NCBI GenBank assembly: GCA_963779325.1
Contig: CAVZXS010000010.1
Location: forward strand, 62,001 to 126,000
Reading direction: 5' to 3'
Origin: CAVZXS01 sp963779325
GTDB lineage: Bacteria > Bacteroidota > Bacteroidia > Chitinophagales > Chitinophagaceae
DNA length: 64,000 nt
Shown here: positions 18,404 to 28,178 of the stretch, one piece after another
Position numbering within the stretch: the first letter of the stretch is position 1
Layout: each line of letters opens with the position of its first letter
Program-made: the position numbers and the translations under genes
Notes under the pieces: model-generated
The model's database searches: none
Told to the model about the DNA's origin: nothing
Seen by the model: only the letters and a program-made list of their open reading frames with translations

Positions 18404-19357
18404 TTAAAGGGTTTTTATTGGATTTAACAAGCCTTTCATAAATTCTTTCCAAACCTTTCGTACAATTTCGGCGGCGGGCGGTATTTCATCAAGCAAAGCA
18501 CTCACTTGCCCTATTTCCAATTCTCCTTCATCCAGGTCGCCTTCAAACATTCCTTTCTTGGCACGGGCCCTTCCTAAAATATTTTTCAGTTCCTCTTCTG
18601 TAGCTCCCCTCAGTTCGGCTTCATTTACTTCTTTAAAAAATTTATTTTTCATAAGCCTTACCGGCGTCAACTGCTTTAAAGACAATTGTGTATCGCCTTC
18701 GCTGCTTTCTATCACTGCTTTTTTAAAATTTATATGCGATGAAGCTTCTTCACTTGCTACAAAACGGCTTCCCATTTGTACACCCTCCGCTCCCATTACC
18801 ATAGCCGCCAGCATTTGCCTGCCCGTGGCTATACCGCCAGCCGCAATAACCGGAATTTTTACAGCAGCACAAACCGCAGGTATCAGCACCATCGTTGTCG
18901 TTTCTTCTCTGCCATTATGCCCGCCGGCTTCAAAACCTTCGGCAACTACCGCATCGCAACCGGCATCCTCTGCTTTTTTTGCAAACTTGCTGCTGCTTAC
19001 CACATGCACTACTATAATACCTTTTTCTTTTAATATGCCTGTCCATGTCTTGGGGTTGCCTGCGCTTGTAAAAACAATTTTTACTTTTTCTTCTATTAAA
19101 ATTTCAATATGCCTATCAATATCCGGGTAAAGCAACGGAAGATTTACCGCAAAGGGTTTTGCAGTTACTGCTTTACATTTTTGAATATGCTCTCTTAAAA
19201 CATCGGGGTACATACTGCCCGCTCCTATTATACCCAATCCGCCGGCGTTGCTTACCGCACTTGCCAATCGCCATCCGCTTGTCCATATCATACCCGCCTG
19301 AATGATGGGATAATCTATACCAAATAATTGAGTGATCCTGTTTTTAAAAGGGGTCAT
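18404..19357 (-). CDS. Nitronate monooxygenase family flavoprotein
   Basis: A 317-residue FMN-dependent TIM-barrel enzyme of the nitronate monooxygenase/2-nitropropane dioxygenase family. The N-terminus RITQLFGIDYPIIQAGMIWTSGWRLASAVSNAGGLG is typical, the active-site loop is AEGFEAGGHNG near residue 140 (His as candidate base), and the FMN phosphate loop is IAAGGIATGRQ near 171 followed by GAEGVQMGSRFVASEEA. Some members act as enoyl-ACP reductase (FabK) or oxidise propionate-3-nitronate; the sequence alone does not separate these, so I keep the family name. It is a single gene. Confidence 0.9.
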   Translation of the reverse strand: MTPFKNRITQLFGIDYPIIQAGMIWTSGWRLASAVSNAGGLGIIGAGSMYPDVLREHIQKCKAVTAKPFAVNLPLLYPDIDRHIEILIEEKVKIVFTSAGNPKTWTGILKEKGIIVVHVVSSSKFAKKAEDAGCDAVVAEGFEAGGHNGREETTTMVLIPAVCAAVKIPVIAAGGIATGRQMLAAMVMGAEGVQMGSRFVASEEASSHINFKKAVIESSEGDTQLSLKQLTPVRLMKNKFFKEVNEAELRGATEEELKNILGRARAKKGMFEGDLDEGELEIGQVSALLDEIPPAAEIVRKVWKEFMKGLLNPIKTL

Positions 19358-19622
19358 GTGTTCAGAATAATTTAGTAGAACCTATCTCAAAAATCAATTT
19401 TAGCCGGGAAGTCAGTAAGACGGCAAGTTTAGAATCGTTAAAAATAAATTCTTCCGCCTTTTCGCCTTACCGGCTATCTCTGTTGGATATTGTTTTTGAG
19501 ATAGTTTATAGAAAGTAAAGATAAAGGAAGAAAAAGCAGGTACATGAACAAGCCGCGAAATTCTAAATGCCTATCCAATTTTAATTTTTGAATTTTGTTT
19601 TTTGACTTTTGATTTTTTTTAT

Positions 19623-20615
19623 TTACCCTAAATCAATATCGGTATTATCACCAATATTCAGGGTTCTTGTTTCGCCGCGAATACCTGTATCACTGCCAAT
19701 GAGTGAACAGTCCAATACAATATCAAACAAATTGGAAAACGAACCGATGATGGATTGTTTCAATATTGAATAATTAACGGTTGTGTTTTCGCCAATGGTA
19801 ACATTGGGCCCAATGATAGAATTTTTAATATTACACCCGGCACCGATGCTTACCGGCGGAATGATAACTGTATTTTCGTAGGAATGTTCGGTCTTGGTAT
19901 TTCCGCCAAATTTCTTTAGCAGCGTAGCATTGCTTTCCAGTAAAGTTTCTTTCTTGCCGCAATCAAACCAACTCTCAACTTTAAAACTTTTAAACGCTGC
20001 GCCCTTTTGTATCATACAATCCAAGGCATCCGTAAGGCTGTATTCGCCGTGGCTGCGAACACCCTGCTTCATATTATCTTCCAGGCAATCAAATAATTGA
20101 GCGGATTCTTTTATTTTATATAAACCTACCAAGGCCATATTGCTTTTCGGTATCTGCGGTTTCTCCACCACATGACTTATCGATCCGTCATCTTCTATTT
20201 CCGCTACGCCAAAATCGCGGGGATCATCTACTTTCTTTACACCCAGCATACTGTACGGACTGTACATCACTTCCTTTACATCGTATTCACAAATCGTATC
20301 GCCCAGTACTACAAAAACCTCATCGTTATTTACAATATTGCGGGTCAGTTTTATAGCATGCCCTATCCCCTGCCTGTCCTGCTGAAAAACATAGTGCACG
20401 GAAATATCCGGGTATTTTTGTTTTATATAATCCTGAATTTTTTCGCCCTGGTAACCTACAATAAAAATAAATTCAGAAATACCTGCTTCCACCATCTGAT
20501 CCACAATAATACTGAGTACGGTTTTGCCCGCAAGCGGAATTAAAGCCTTTGGTTGAGAGTAAGTATGAGGCCGAAGTTTGGTACCAACGCCTGCTACCGG
20601 GATGATTGCCTTCAC
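19623..20615 (-). CDS. Sugar-1-phosphate nucleotidyltransferase
   Basis: A 330-residue enzyme that transfers an NMP to a sugar-1-phosphate. The N-terminal pyrophosphorylase signature GVGTKLRPHTYSQPKALIPLAGK is at residues 9-31 (Lys in the PKALIPL segment contacts phosphates), with FVVLGDTICEYD near 105 for metal binding. The C-terminal 80 residues are left-handed beta-helix repeats (PPVSIGAGCNIKNSIIGPNVTIGENT), which the short RmlA lacks. It resembles RmlA-long/GlmU-like or mannose-1-phosphate guanylyltransferase-type proteins; the substrate is undecided. It could feed the sugar genes at 6.4-10.4 kb. Confidence 0.88.
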   Translation of the reverse strand: MKAIIPVAGVGTKLRPHTYSQPKALIPLAGKTVLSIIVDQMVEAGISEFIFIVGYQGEKIQDYIKQKYPDISVHYVFQQDRQGIGHAIKLTRNIVNNDEVFVVLGDTICEYDVKEVMYSPYSMLGVKKVDDPRDFGVAEIEDDGSISHVVEKPQIPKSNMALVGLYKIKESAQLFDCLEDNMKQGVRSHGEYSLTDALDCMIQKGAAFKSFKVESWFDCGKKETLLESNATLLKKFGGNTKTEHSYENTVIIPPVSIGAGCNIKNSIIGPNVTIGENTTVNYSILKQSIIGSFSNLFDIVLDCSLIGSDTGIRGETRTLNIGDNTDIDLG

Positions 20616-20717
20616 GTATCTTGGTTTAGTTAACTAATCAAAAGCCAACGAATGTAGCAAATTTTACCGCAACCAAAAACATATTCATGAAATAGCTATT
20701 TCAATCAGTTACACGCT

Positions 20718-20725
20718 TATTTTTG
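20718..20725 (+). promoter_or_regulatory. Candidate -7 element for glyA
   Basis: TATTTTTG fits TAnnTTTG and lies 184 nt before the glyA start in the divergent 294-bp gap. No TTTG box is seen at the expected distance. The long leader shows no riboswitch fold that I recognise. Confidence 0.3.
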
Positions 20726-20909
20726 CAGCTTATTTTAATTATGTAACCGGCAGCATTGCTGCTATTTGGCTGCATAGGCGTCGCACTCTTGTACTGCATC
20801 AAATGCTTCGGCATCACTGTAGTATTCCTAAAGGAAAATAAGAGATAAAAGCGAGGATATTTTTAGTAAATTATTCGACTTTTATAAACTACAGAACACA
20901 AACACAGTT

Positions 20910-22190
20910 ATGCAAAGAGACACATTAGTATTCGACCTCATTCATCAGGAACTGGAACGCCAGCGTCATGGTATTGAACTGATAGCATCTGAAAATTTTA
21001 CCAGCCTTCAGGTAATGCAGGCCATGGGCGGCGTAATGACCAATAAATATGCGGAAGGTTATCCCGGCCGCCGCTATTATGCCGGTTGCGAAATTGTAGA
21101 TCAAACTGAGCAATTGGCCATTGACAGGTTAAAACAAATTTTTAATTGTGAATATGCAAATGTGCAACCGCACAGCGGCGCACAGGCCAACGGCGCTTTA
21201 ATGCTTGCCATACTGCAACCCGGCGATAAAATATTAGGATTGGACCTGAGTATGGGCGGTCACTTAACACACGGCTCTCCGGTAAACTTCAGCGGTAAAT
21301 TATACCAACCTTTTTTTTACGGCGTAGTAAAAGAAACCGGCTTGGTAGATTATGACATGCTGGAAACACAGGCGAGAAAAGAAAAACCAAAATTGATTAT
21401 TTGCGGAGCCAGCGCTTACAGCCGCGATTGGGATTATGCCCGCATAAGAAAGGTTGCTGACGAAGTGGGTGCTTTTGTATTATGCGATATGGCGCATCCT
21501 GCCGGTTTGATTGCAAAAGGTTTATTAAGTTCTCCCTTCGAGCATTGCCATTTTGTAACCAGCACTACACACAAAACATTACGAGGACCGAGAGGCGGTA
21601 TCATTTTAATGAAAAAAGATTTTGAGAATCCTTTTGGTTTAAAAGATGTAAAAGGCAATACACGCATGATGAGCAATCTGCTTGATATGGCTGTATTCCC
21701 CGGTACACAGGGCGGGCCGCTGGAGCATGTAATAGCGGCCAAGGCCATCGCATTTGGTGAAATATTGAGCGATGAATTTACAGTATATGCCAAACAGGTA
21801 ATCAGTAATGCGCAGGCCATGGCAGCAGCATTTGTAAAAAAAGATTATCATCTTATCAGCAGCGGCACCGACAATCATTTAATGCTGATAGATTTAAGAA
21901 ATAAAAATATAAGTGGCAAAAAAGCAGAACAGGCATTGGTAAAAGCCGATATTACCTGCAATAAAAACATGGTACCCTTTGATGATAAAAGCGCTTTTGT
22001 AACATCGGGTATACGCGTAGGTACGCCGGCCATTACTACAAGAGGAATGAAAGAAGAGCACATGGGATTTGTAGTAAATGCAATTGATAAAGTATTGACG
22101 AATGCCGATGATGAAAATGTTATCACAGCAGTTCGTAAAGAGGTAAATGAATTTATGAAGCAGTTTGTGTTATACCCGGAGTTGGGATAA
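20910..22190 (+). CDS. glyA: Serine hydroxymethyltransferase
   Basis: PLP enzyme converting serine and tetrahydrofolate to glycine and 5,10-methylene-THF, the one-carbon unit used by ThyA. The protein has 426 aa, typical. The N-terminal substrate segment RQRHGIELIASENFTS is near residue 16, NKYAEGYPGRRYYAGCE near 47, PHSGAQAN near 86, and the PLP lysine is in VTSTTHKTLRGPRGG near residue 221. The C-terminal VTSGIRVGTPAITTRGM near 368 binds the folate side. A strong hairpin terminator follows, shared with the convergent ggt gene. Confidence 0.97.
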   Translation: MQRDTLVFDLIHQELERQRHGIELIASENFTSLQVMQAMGGVMTNKYAEGYPGRRYYAGCEIVDQTEQLAIDRLKQIFNCEYANVQPHSGAQANGALMLAILQPGDKILGLDLSMGGHLTHGSPVNFSGKLYQPFFYGVVKETGLVDYDMLETQARKEKPKLIICGASAYSRDWDYARIRKVADEVGAFVLCDMAHPAGLIAKGLLSSPFEHCHFVTSTTHKTLRGPRGGIILMKKDFENPFGLKDVKGNTRMMSNLLDMAVFPGTQGGPLEHVIAAKAIAFGEILSDEFTVYAKQVISNAQAMAAAFVKKDYHLISSGTDNHLMLIDLRNKNISGKKAEQALVKADITCNKNMVPFDDKSAFVTSGIRVGTPAITTRGMKEEHMGFVVNAIDKVLTNADDENVITAVRKEVNEFMKQFVLYPELG

Positions 22191-22211
22191 AATAAATACT
22201 TTTATAAGAAG

Positions 22212-22246
22212 AACGCCGCATGAAATTTAATTTTATGCGGCGTTTA
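22212..22246. terminator. Bidirectional terminator between glyA and ggt
   Basis: A 10-bp stem AACGCCGCAT (22212-22221) / ATGCGGCGTT (22235-22244) with an AT-rich loop and T/A-rich flanks. It lies between the 3' ends of two convergent genes and could serve both. Confidence 0.75.
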
Positions 22247-22264
22247 TTATTTCAGATTATTTAA

Positions 22265-24061
22265 TTACCACCCAATCCCGTAATCCTCTCCGTGATTACT
22301 GCTGCCGCCCCAAAAGCTGCCATGTTTCCAATCAAACCAAATAGCATTAATAGGACCGCTGGTTCTGTCATCAAAAGATAAAATATAACCCATCTTTTTA
22401 AGCTCGGCTCGTACCGCTTCGGGTGTTTTATCGTGCAGCAGCAGGCTGCCCGGTTTTGGTTTGCGGTCATCTGCTTTGGAACCGCCCAATGAAAGCCACA
22501 ATTGATTACTGTTTATATTGGCCGCTTCACAGGCTTGTTGTACCGTCATACCAAACTCTACCATATTTAAAAAAAACTGCAGCAAATTTTGATCCTGTGT
22601 ATCGCCGCCCTGAACCGCAAAACTTACAAAGGGCTTACCGTCTTTTAGTGCCAGCGTTGGCGTTAGTGTTACCCTCGGTCGTTTGCCCGGCTCTATTACA
22701 TTAAACGGATTGATGGATGCATCCAATACGAAACTTTGTAATCGCTGGCTCATTCCCACACCGGTATTACCCGCAATACAAGCCGGTAACCAGCCGCCAC
22801 TGGGTGTAATGGAAACTACCCATCCGTCTTTATCGGCTGCTTCTACTGAAGTAGTACCGCGCCATAACCTGTCCATATATTCTGCCTGCGTAGCTGCTAC
22901 ACTCCCCGAATCATGTGCGGGTACAAAACCTGCCGGTGTACGTTTGGCAGTATCATTCATAAAACCTTTTTGTTTTAATAAATCCATATATGGGTTTGTT
23001 TTCCCTTCAAAGGGATAAGGATCACCGGGGCCCGCCATATCATTATTTTTATCAGCCCAAATTTGCGCGGCTCTTGCTTTGGCATATTCTTTACTCAACA
23101 ATCCTTTTATCGGTTCGGCAGGTGCAAAATACGGATCACCGTAATAAAAATCCCTGTCAGCAAACGCAAGATTCATGGTTTGATAAAGCGTATGAATATA
23201 TTTAGCGCTGTTGTAGCCCATTGCTTTCAAATCAAAATTCTCCAAAATGTTTAATGATTGTAACAAAGCGGGACCTTGTGTCCATTGCTGCAGTTTATAT
23301 ACTTCAATACCTTTATAATTTACGTGCAAAGGCTCTTCTTCAATCGGTTTCCATTTTGCCAGGTCTTCCATTGTAATTAATCCGCCTTGCTCCCGGCAAC
23401 CGCGTACAAATTCTTTTGCTATATCGCCTTTGTAAAACCGATCATACGCCGCCATGATCGCTTCTTTACGGCTTTTCTTTTTCTTTAAAGCATCTTGCTC
23501 TGCTTCTACCATTTTAGTAAGTGTAGCCAGCAAATCTTTTTGTACAAAAATTTCTCCCGCTTCCGGCGCTTCTCTTTTTTCGCCCAAATGCGGTAAAAAA
23601 ACTTTGGAACTGTAGGGCCATTCTTTTATCATTTTTTTGCCGCGTTCCATTGCATTGGCAGTTTGCGCCTCGATGGGATAACCTGCCGCTAATTGCATAG
23701 CGGGTTGCAATACTTCTTTCAAACTCATGGTTCCGTATTGCGATAACATATAGCATATACCGCCGGGAGTACCGGGCGTCACGGCAGACAGTGGTCCGTA
23801 CTCAGGAGGAAATGCATAGCCCTTGCTTTTAAAAAAATCCACTGTGGCTCCCGTTGGTGCAAAGCCCAAAGCGTTAATGGCAATTACTTTTTTTGTTTTG
23901 GGATTATAAATTAACGCCTGCGTCTCGCCGCCCCAACTCAATACATCCCACATGGTACAGGTAGCGGCCAGCATAGCGCAAGCGGCATCTACCGCATTAC
24001 CGCCTTTTTGGAAAACAATACTGCCCGCAGTAGCAGCTAATGGTTTCCCCGTAATAGCCAT
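22265..24061 (-). CDS. ggt: Gamma-glutamyltransferase, signal peptide split off by a frameshift
   Basis: Hydrolyses or transfers the gamma-glutamyl group of glutathione and related peptides in the periplasm. The 598 residues from the first in-frame ATG cover the large subunit (AATAGSIVFQKGGNAVDAA near residue 8) and the small subunit, whose nucleophilic threonine lies in RGTTSVEAADKDGWVVSITPSGGW near residue 400. The frame continues upstream with a signal-like stretch (IIFFAVFCFASISFSQQ) but has no start codon before an in-frame stop. An ATG AAA at 24151-24156 would reach it if one A were added to the run at 24151-24153. So the annotated start probably lacks the export signal, by a real mutation or a sequencing error. 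Confidence 0.85.
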   Translation of the reverse strand: MAITGKPLAATAGSIVFQKGGNAVDAACAMLAATCTMWDVLSWGGETQALIYNPKTKKVIAINALGFAPTGATVDFFKSKGYAFPPEYGPLSAVTPGTPGGICYMLSQYGTMSLKEVLQPAMQLAAGYPIEAQTANAMERGKKMIKEWPYSSKVFLPHLGEKREAPEAGEIFVQKDLLATLTKMVEAEQDALKKKKSRKEAIMAAYDRFYKGDIAKEFVRGCREQGGLITMEDLAKWKPIEEEPLHVNYKGIEVYKLQQWTQGPALLQSLNILENFDLKAMGYNSAKYIHTLYQTMNLAFADRDFYYGDPYFAPAEPIKGLLSKEYAKARAAQIWADKNNDMAGPGDPYPFEGKTNPYMDLLKQKGFMNDTAKRTPAGFVPAHDSGSVAATQAEYMDRLWRGTTSVEAADKDGWVVSITPSGGWLPACIAGNTGVGMSQRLQSFVLDASINPFNVIEPGKRPRVTLTPTLALKDGKPFVSFAVQGGDTQDQNLLQFFLNMVEFGMTVQQACEAANINSNQLWLSLGGSKADDRKPKPGSLLLHDKTPEAVRAELKKMGYILSFDDRTSGPINAIWFDWKHGSFWGGSSNHGEDYGIGW

Positions 24062-24156
24062 CCAGTTTTTTCCGTGCAGCGGTGGCTTTTGTGTTTGCTG
24101 CGAAAAAGAAATTGATGCAAAGCAAAAAACAGCAAAAAAGATAATGAATATTTCAT
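24062..24156 (-). pseudogene. Displaced signal-peptide segment of ggt
   Basis: Read in the ggt frame this stretch encodes a hydrophobic core followed by SQQTQKPPLHGKNW, which joins directly to the first ATG of ggt. The only plausible initiator, ATG at 24154-24156, is one base out of frame with it. One extra A after position 24153 (ATG AAA ATA TTC) would restore a normal signal peptide. Confidence 0.6.
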
Positions 24157-24246
24157 ACGCAGTATTTGTTGCTTAAAGATAGGAAGGAGAATTTATTTAA
24201 ATGCAATTGATAACGACATTGGGTTTATTTCCAAAATTTAGCTTGC

Positions 24247-24291
24247 CGGCGAGGACGCCGACGAGAGCTGCTTACCGGCGCGTCCTCGCCG
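24247..24291. repeat. GC-rich REP-like hairpin
   Basis: A perfect 12-bp inverted repeat, CGGCGAGGACGC (24247-24258) with GCGTCCTCGCCG (24280-24291), around a 21-nt loop. The GC content is far above its AT-rich surroundings. It lies in the divergent gap between ggt and the DUF4293 gene. Confidence 0.7.
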
Positions 24292-24391
24292 ACTACTATT
24301 ACAGTAAAACAGATATGCCTAATAATTTTAAAACAATATCTAAGTTGGGTTCAATCAAAAAAATCCGATATTAGCCTTCAAAACCGAATAT

Positions 24392-24803
24392 ATGATACAA
24401 CGGATACAAAGTCTTTACCTGTTAGGCGCTTCCATTTGCGCTCTTTTATCTTTCAAATTTCCCTTTTACAGCGGACAAAAAAAAATAAATGCGGAACAAA
24501 AATACCTGACGGCATCTGACCAATTTCGGCATACTTCTTTTAACCATTGTGTTGGCTGTTGGTATTTTAGCCATTATTTTTTTATATAAAAACAGGAAGG
24601 AGCAAATAAAATATACGTTGGTTGCGCTGGTAGTGTCAATTATTACCGTAGTAATTTATTTCTTTGCTAAAAAAGATTTTGTAAGCGGCACTTACAGTTT
24701 CGGCGCTATCCTGCCTGTAGCCATACCGGTATTGCTTGGTTTAGCCGCATGGAATATTCGCAAAGATGAAAAGTTGGTAAAAAGCCTTGACCGGCTGCGA
24801 TGA
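24392..24803 (+). pseudogene. DUF4293-like membrane protein, frameshifted
   Basis: Two overlapping frames together make one protein of about 136 aa with the DUF4293 layout of four membrane segments. The first frame starts MIQRIQSLYLLGASICALLS at 24392 and loses sense after TASD (residue 44); the second continues as NFGILLLTIVLAVGILAIIFLY from about 24521 and ends in ...KLVKSLDRLR at 24803. Removing one C of the CC at 24520-24521 joins them. The family is common in Bacteroidota and of unknown function. Either the gene is inactive here or the base is a sequencing error. Confidence 0.7.
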
Positions 24804-25236
24804 TGCCGATAAAATAAATGACCCATGAGCAAGATTAGATAGAACCAATATCAGCCATCTTCCTAAAGGCGGATATTACAGGTACAAATAAATCAATATT
24901 CTATTAAGGTTTGGCGAAACGGGGTTTCTCTCTTACAGGCACCAGGGCCGGTTTAGGCGATGGAAACAATAAATTTAAAATAGAAGACCACAAACCTGCA
25001 AAGTTTGTTTTGCTGAACAAGGGGGCAATTATCAGTTTCATAACACGGAATAATTTGATAAAACAATTATTTGTTTATCAAAGGAAATAGTGGATCTCGG
25101 GGTGGAAATTCAGAAAGGATAGATGGAAATAATTAACTGCCGGTTGCAGAAAACAAATTTAATTCGCATTATTTACGAATGCAATAGTAAAACTACGCAA
25201 GTTTAAATAGTTTGGTTTTTTAAACGTCTTATTAGC
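24804..25236. other. Intergenic region without recognised feature
   Basis: A 433-bp AT-rich stretch between the DUF4293 pseudogene and the 3' end of uvrA. I see no credible gene, hairpin terminator or repeat. Confidence 0.5.
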
Positions 25237-28158
25237 CTACAAAAATCTTGCAGTATGACTTCCCTTACACTTTTTTAAGTCTGCAGGTTTTCCTGCAAAA
25301 ACAAGCTTACCGCCTTCATCTCCCGCTTCGGGACCCAAATCAATTACCCAATCGGCGCTTTTTATTACATCTGTATTATGTTCTATAACTATAATAGAAT
25401 GGCCCTGTTCTATCAGCGCATTAAAAGATGTAAGCAGTTTTTTTATATCGTTAAAATGAAGACCCGTAGTTGGCTCATCAAAAATAAAAAGGATATTGCC
25501 GTTGCCTTTTCCTTTACCGAGAAAAGAAGCCAATTTTACTCTTTGTGCTTCGCCGCCCGATAAAGTATTGGATGACTGACCCAACTTTACATAACCCAAT
25601 CCCACATCGCTCAGCGGCTGAATAGCTTTTGCCACTGATACTTCTTTACCGCCTGCAATTGAGAAAAAATCAATGGCTTCATCCACACTCATTTCCAATA
25701 CATCAAAAATATTTTTATCGTTGTACTTTACTTCCAGTACTTCGTCTTTAAATCTTTTGCCCCCGCAACTCTCGCATGTCAAATGCACATCGGCAAGAAA
25801 TTGCATTTCCACTACCTGTTCACCTTCGCCCTTACAGGTATCACATCTTCCGCCATCAACATTAAAAGAAAAATGCTTGGGCAAAAAACCGCGCATTTTA
25901 CTCAAGGGCTGTTTGGCATAAATATCTCTTATTTCATCATAAGCTTTTATATAAGTAACCGGGTTACTGCGGCTGCTTTTACCAATCGGGTTCTGGTCCA
26001 CCATTTCTATTTGCGAAATACTTTCAATATCACCGGTTATATTTCTGTGCATACCGGCCTTGTCGGTAAACTCACCTTTTAACCTGTTCAATGCGGGAAA
26101 CAAAATTTGTTTTACCAACGTTGTTTTACCGCTTCCGCTTACACCGCTAACCACACATAAAACATTCAAAGGAAACTCTGCATCAATATTTTTAAGATTA
26201 TGCTGTCTCGCTCCTTCAATTTTAATCGAGCTGTTCCATTTGCGAACAATCTTCGGAGGTTCAATAACCAGTATGCCGGATAAATATTTCCCGGTAAGAC
26301 TGTTTTTATTGTTTACAATTTCATCATAATTACCTTCAGCAATTACCTCGCCTCCCAGGTGCGATGCCAGCGGCCCCATGTCAATAATATGATCTGCTTC
26401 CCGCATCATCATTTCATCATGCTCTACTACCACTACCGTATTTCCCAAATCCCTCAACTCCTTTAATACCCTTATTAAATTTTGTGTATCTCTTGAATGT
26501 AGCCCGATAGAAGGTTCATCTAATATATATAAGGAGTTGGTCAAATTACTGCCCAAGCTTCGTGTTAGTTGTATACGCTGACTTTCACCGCCGCTTAGTG
26601 AGTTGGCCAAACGATTCAGCGTAAGATAACCAAGTCCTACATCAATCAAGGTCTTAAGCCGGTGATGTATTTCAATCAGTACTCTTTTGGCTACCTGCTT
26701 TTCATAGTTGCTCAATTGTTCATTAATATTGTCAAACCATTTTTGCAAATCCTTTACAGGCAATTCATTCAGCTCGCCGATATGCTTACCCGCTATTTTT
26801 ACATACAGCGCCTCATTTCGCAAGCGGTATCCTTTACAATCAGGGCAGTTGGTTCGGCCGCGGTAGCGGCTCAGCAAAACCCGGTACTGAACTTTGTATA
26901 AGTTTTGTTCTACTTCTTTAAAAAAACTATTAATTCCTAATGCATGCCCGTTACCTTCCCAAAGTATTTTATATTGCGCATCACTTAAATCAGCAATGGC
27001 TTTGTGTACCGGGAAATTAAATTTCTTTGCCGCTTTTATAAACTGATCTTTCCACCAAACCAACTTCTCGCCTTTCCAGGGAGCAATGGCGCCTTCATAT
27101 AAACTTAAATTCCTGTCAGGAATTACGAGATCGGTATCAATTCCCAATACCTGGCTAAAGCCCTCACAAGTGGGGCAGGCTCCGTAAGGGTTATTGAAGG
27201 AAAATAAATTTGGTACCGGTTCTTCAAATTTAATACCGTCCATTTCAAATCGATTATTGAAATGCAGGATATAAGAACCCGCAGATTTAGTTTTGGTTTG
27301 TGAAGTATTACTACCGGCAGGTTGTACATCTATATACACATCGCCTTCACCTTCATAAAAAGCAGTGCCGATGGAATCTGACAAACGGTGAATATCATCT
27401 TCGTTGAATTCTTTTACAACTATCCTGTCAACAAGTATATAAGATTGAACCTTGGGATTTTTCTTTCCGTCAGATGATTTCAGTTTCGCCGACAGTTCTT
27501 TATCCGAAAGTTCCAACAGGTCTTCTATCCGGTAAGGCTCCAATGTTCCTTCTTTACCGGCATCAGGTACAGCAGCCATCCTTGAAAAACCTTTCTGCAT
27601 CAGGATATTCAGTTCCTCCCTTATATTCCTGTTAGTATGCTGCTTAAATGCCGAAAGAATAAATACCTTATCTCCTTCCTTTAATTTTTGTACGGCATCC
27701 ATTACATCTTTTACATCATCTTTTTTAACCTCTTTGCCCGTTACGGGAGAAAATGTTTTTCCCACCCTGGCAAAAAGTAAACGCAGGTAATCATAAATTT
27801 CGGTCATACTGCCAACAGTGCTCCGCGGCGTCCTGTTAATTACTTTTTGCTCAATGGCGATGGCAGGACACAAGCCTTTTATAAAATCCACGTCCGGTTT
27901 ATTCATACGCACCATAAATTGGCGGGCATAGGCGCTCAGGCTTTCGGCATAACGGCGCTGGCCTTCCGCAAATAGAGTGTCGATGGTTAAGGAGGACTTT
28001 CCCGAGCCGGAAACTCCCGTTACCACTACCAATTTATTGCGCGGAATAGTTACACTTACATTCTTTAGATTGTGTACACGGGCGCCTTTGATGAAAATAC
28101 CATCCTTACTAACGGGGGCTTTTACGCTTTCTTTCGACTTTAAAATTTCTTTTTGCAT
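25237..28158 (-). CDS. uvrA: UvrABC excision nuclease subunit A
   Basis: Damage-recognition ATPase of nucleotide excision repair; 973 aa, slightly longer than the roughly 940 of E. coli because of an N-terminal extension of about 20 residues. Domain order: first Walker A VTGVSGSGKSSLTIDTL near residue 50, zinc-like cysteines in CPTCEGF near 330 and CPDCKGYRLRNEALYV near 437, signature LSGGESQRIQL near 520, second Walker A VSGVSGSGKTTLVKQIL near 675, zinc finger CDTCKGEGEQVVEMQFLADVHLTCESCGG near 770, signature LSGGEAQRVKLA near 865 and Walker B FIFDEPTTGLHF near 890. All catalytic motifs are intact. uvrB and uvrC are not in the window. Confidence 0.98.
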   Translation of the reverse strand: MQKEILKSKESVKAPVSKDGIFIKGARVHNLKNVSVTIPRNKLVVVTGVSGSGKSSLTIDTLFAEGQRRYAESLSAYARQFMVRMNKPDVDFIKGLCPAIAIEQKVINRTPRSTVGSMTEIYDYLRLLFARVGKTFSPVTGKEVKKDDVKDVMDAVQKLKEGDKVFILSAFKQHTNRNIREELNILMQKGFSRMAAVPDAGKEGTLEPYRIEDLLELSDKELSAKLKSSDGKKNPKVQSYILVDRIVVKEFNEDDIHRLSDSIGTAFYEGEGDVYIDVQPAGSNTSQTKTKSAGSYILHFNNRFEMDGIKFEEPVPNLFSFNNPYGACPTCEGFSQVLGIDTDLVIPDRNLSLYEGAIAPWKGEKLVWWKDQFIKAAKKFNFPVHKAIADLSDAQYKILWEGNGHALGINSFFKEVEQNLYKVQYRVLLSRYRGRTNCPDCKGYRLRNEALYVKIAGKHIGELNELPVKDLQKWFDNINEQLSNYEKQVAKRVLIEIHHRLKTLIDVGLGYLTLNRLANSLSGGESQRIQLTRSLGSNLTNSLYILDEPSIGLHSRDTQNLIRVLKELRDLGNTVVVVEHDEMMMREADHIIDMGPLASHLGGEVIAEGNYDEIVNNKNSLTGKYLSGILVIEPPKIVRKWNSSIKIEGARQHNLKNIDAEFPLNVLCVVSGVSGSGKTTLVKQILFPALNRLKGEFTDKAGMHRNITGDIESISQIEMVDQNPIGKSSRSNPVTYIKAYDEIRDIYAKQPLSKMRGFLPKHFSFNVDGGRCDTCKGEGEQVVEMQFLADVHLTCESCGGKRFKDEVLEVKYNDKNIFDVLEMSVDEAIDFFSIAGGKEVSVAKAIQPLSDVGLGYVKLGQSSNTLSGGEAQRVKLASFLGKGKGNGNILFIFDEPTTGLHFNDIKKLLTSFNALIEQGHSIIVIEHNTDVIKSADWVIDLGPEAGDEGGKLVFAGKPADLKKCKGSHTARFL

Positions 28159-28170
28159 GGTCTGGGGTTA

Positions 28171-28178
28171 CAAAAATA
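28171..28178 (-). promoter_or_regulatory. Candidate -7 element of uvrA
   Basis: CAAAAATA on the plus strand reads TATTTTTG on the minus strand and ends 12 nt before the uvrA start codon. I see no LexA-type palindrome. Tentative. Confidence 0.3.

Noticed and set aside
19558..19622. T-rich tract before the nucleotidyltransferase gene end as a terminator
   Set aside because: No stem of useful length precedes the T-rich sequence on either strand.
20616..20909. Possible riboswitch in the glyA leader
   Set aside because: I looked for glycine or THF riboswitch cores and found no convincing conserved blocks or paired stems.
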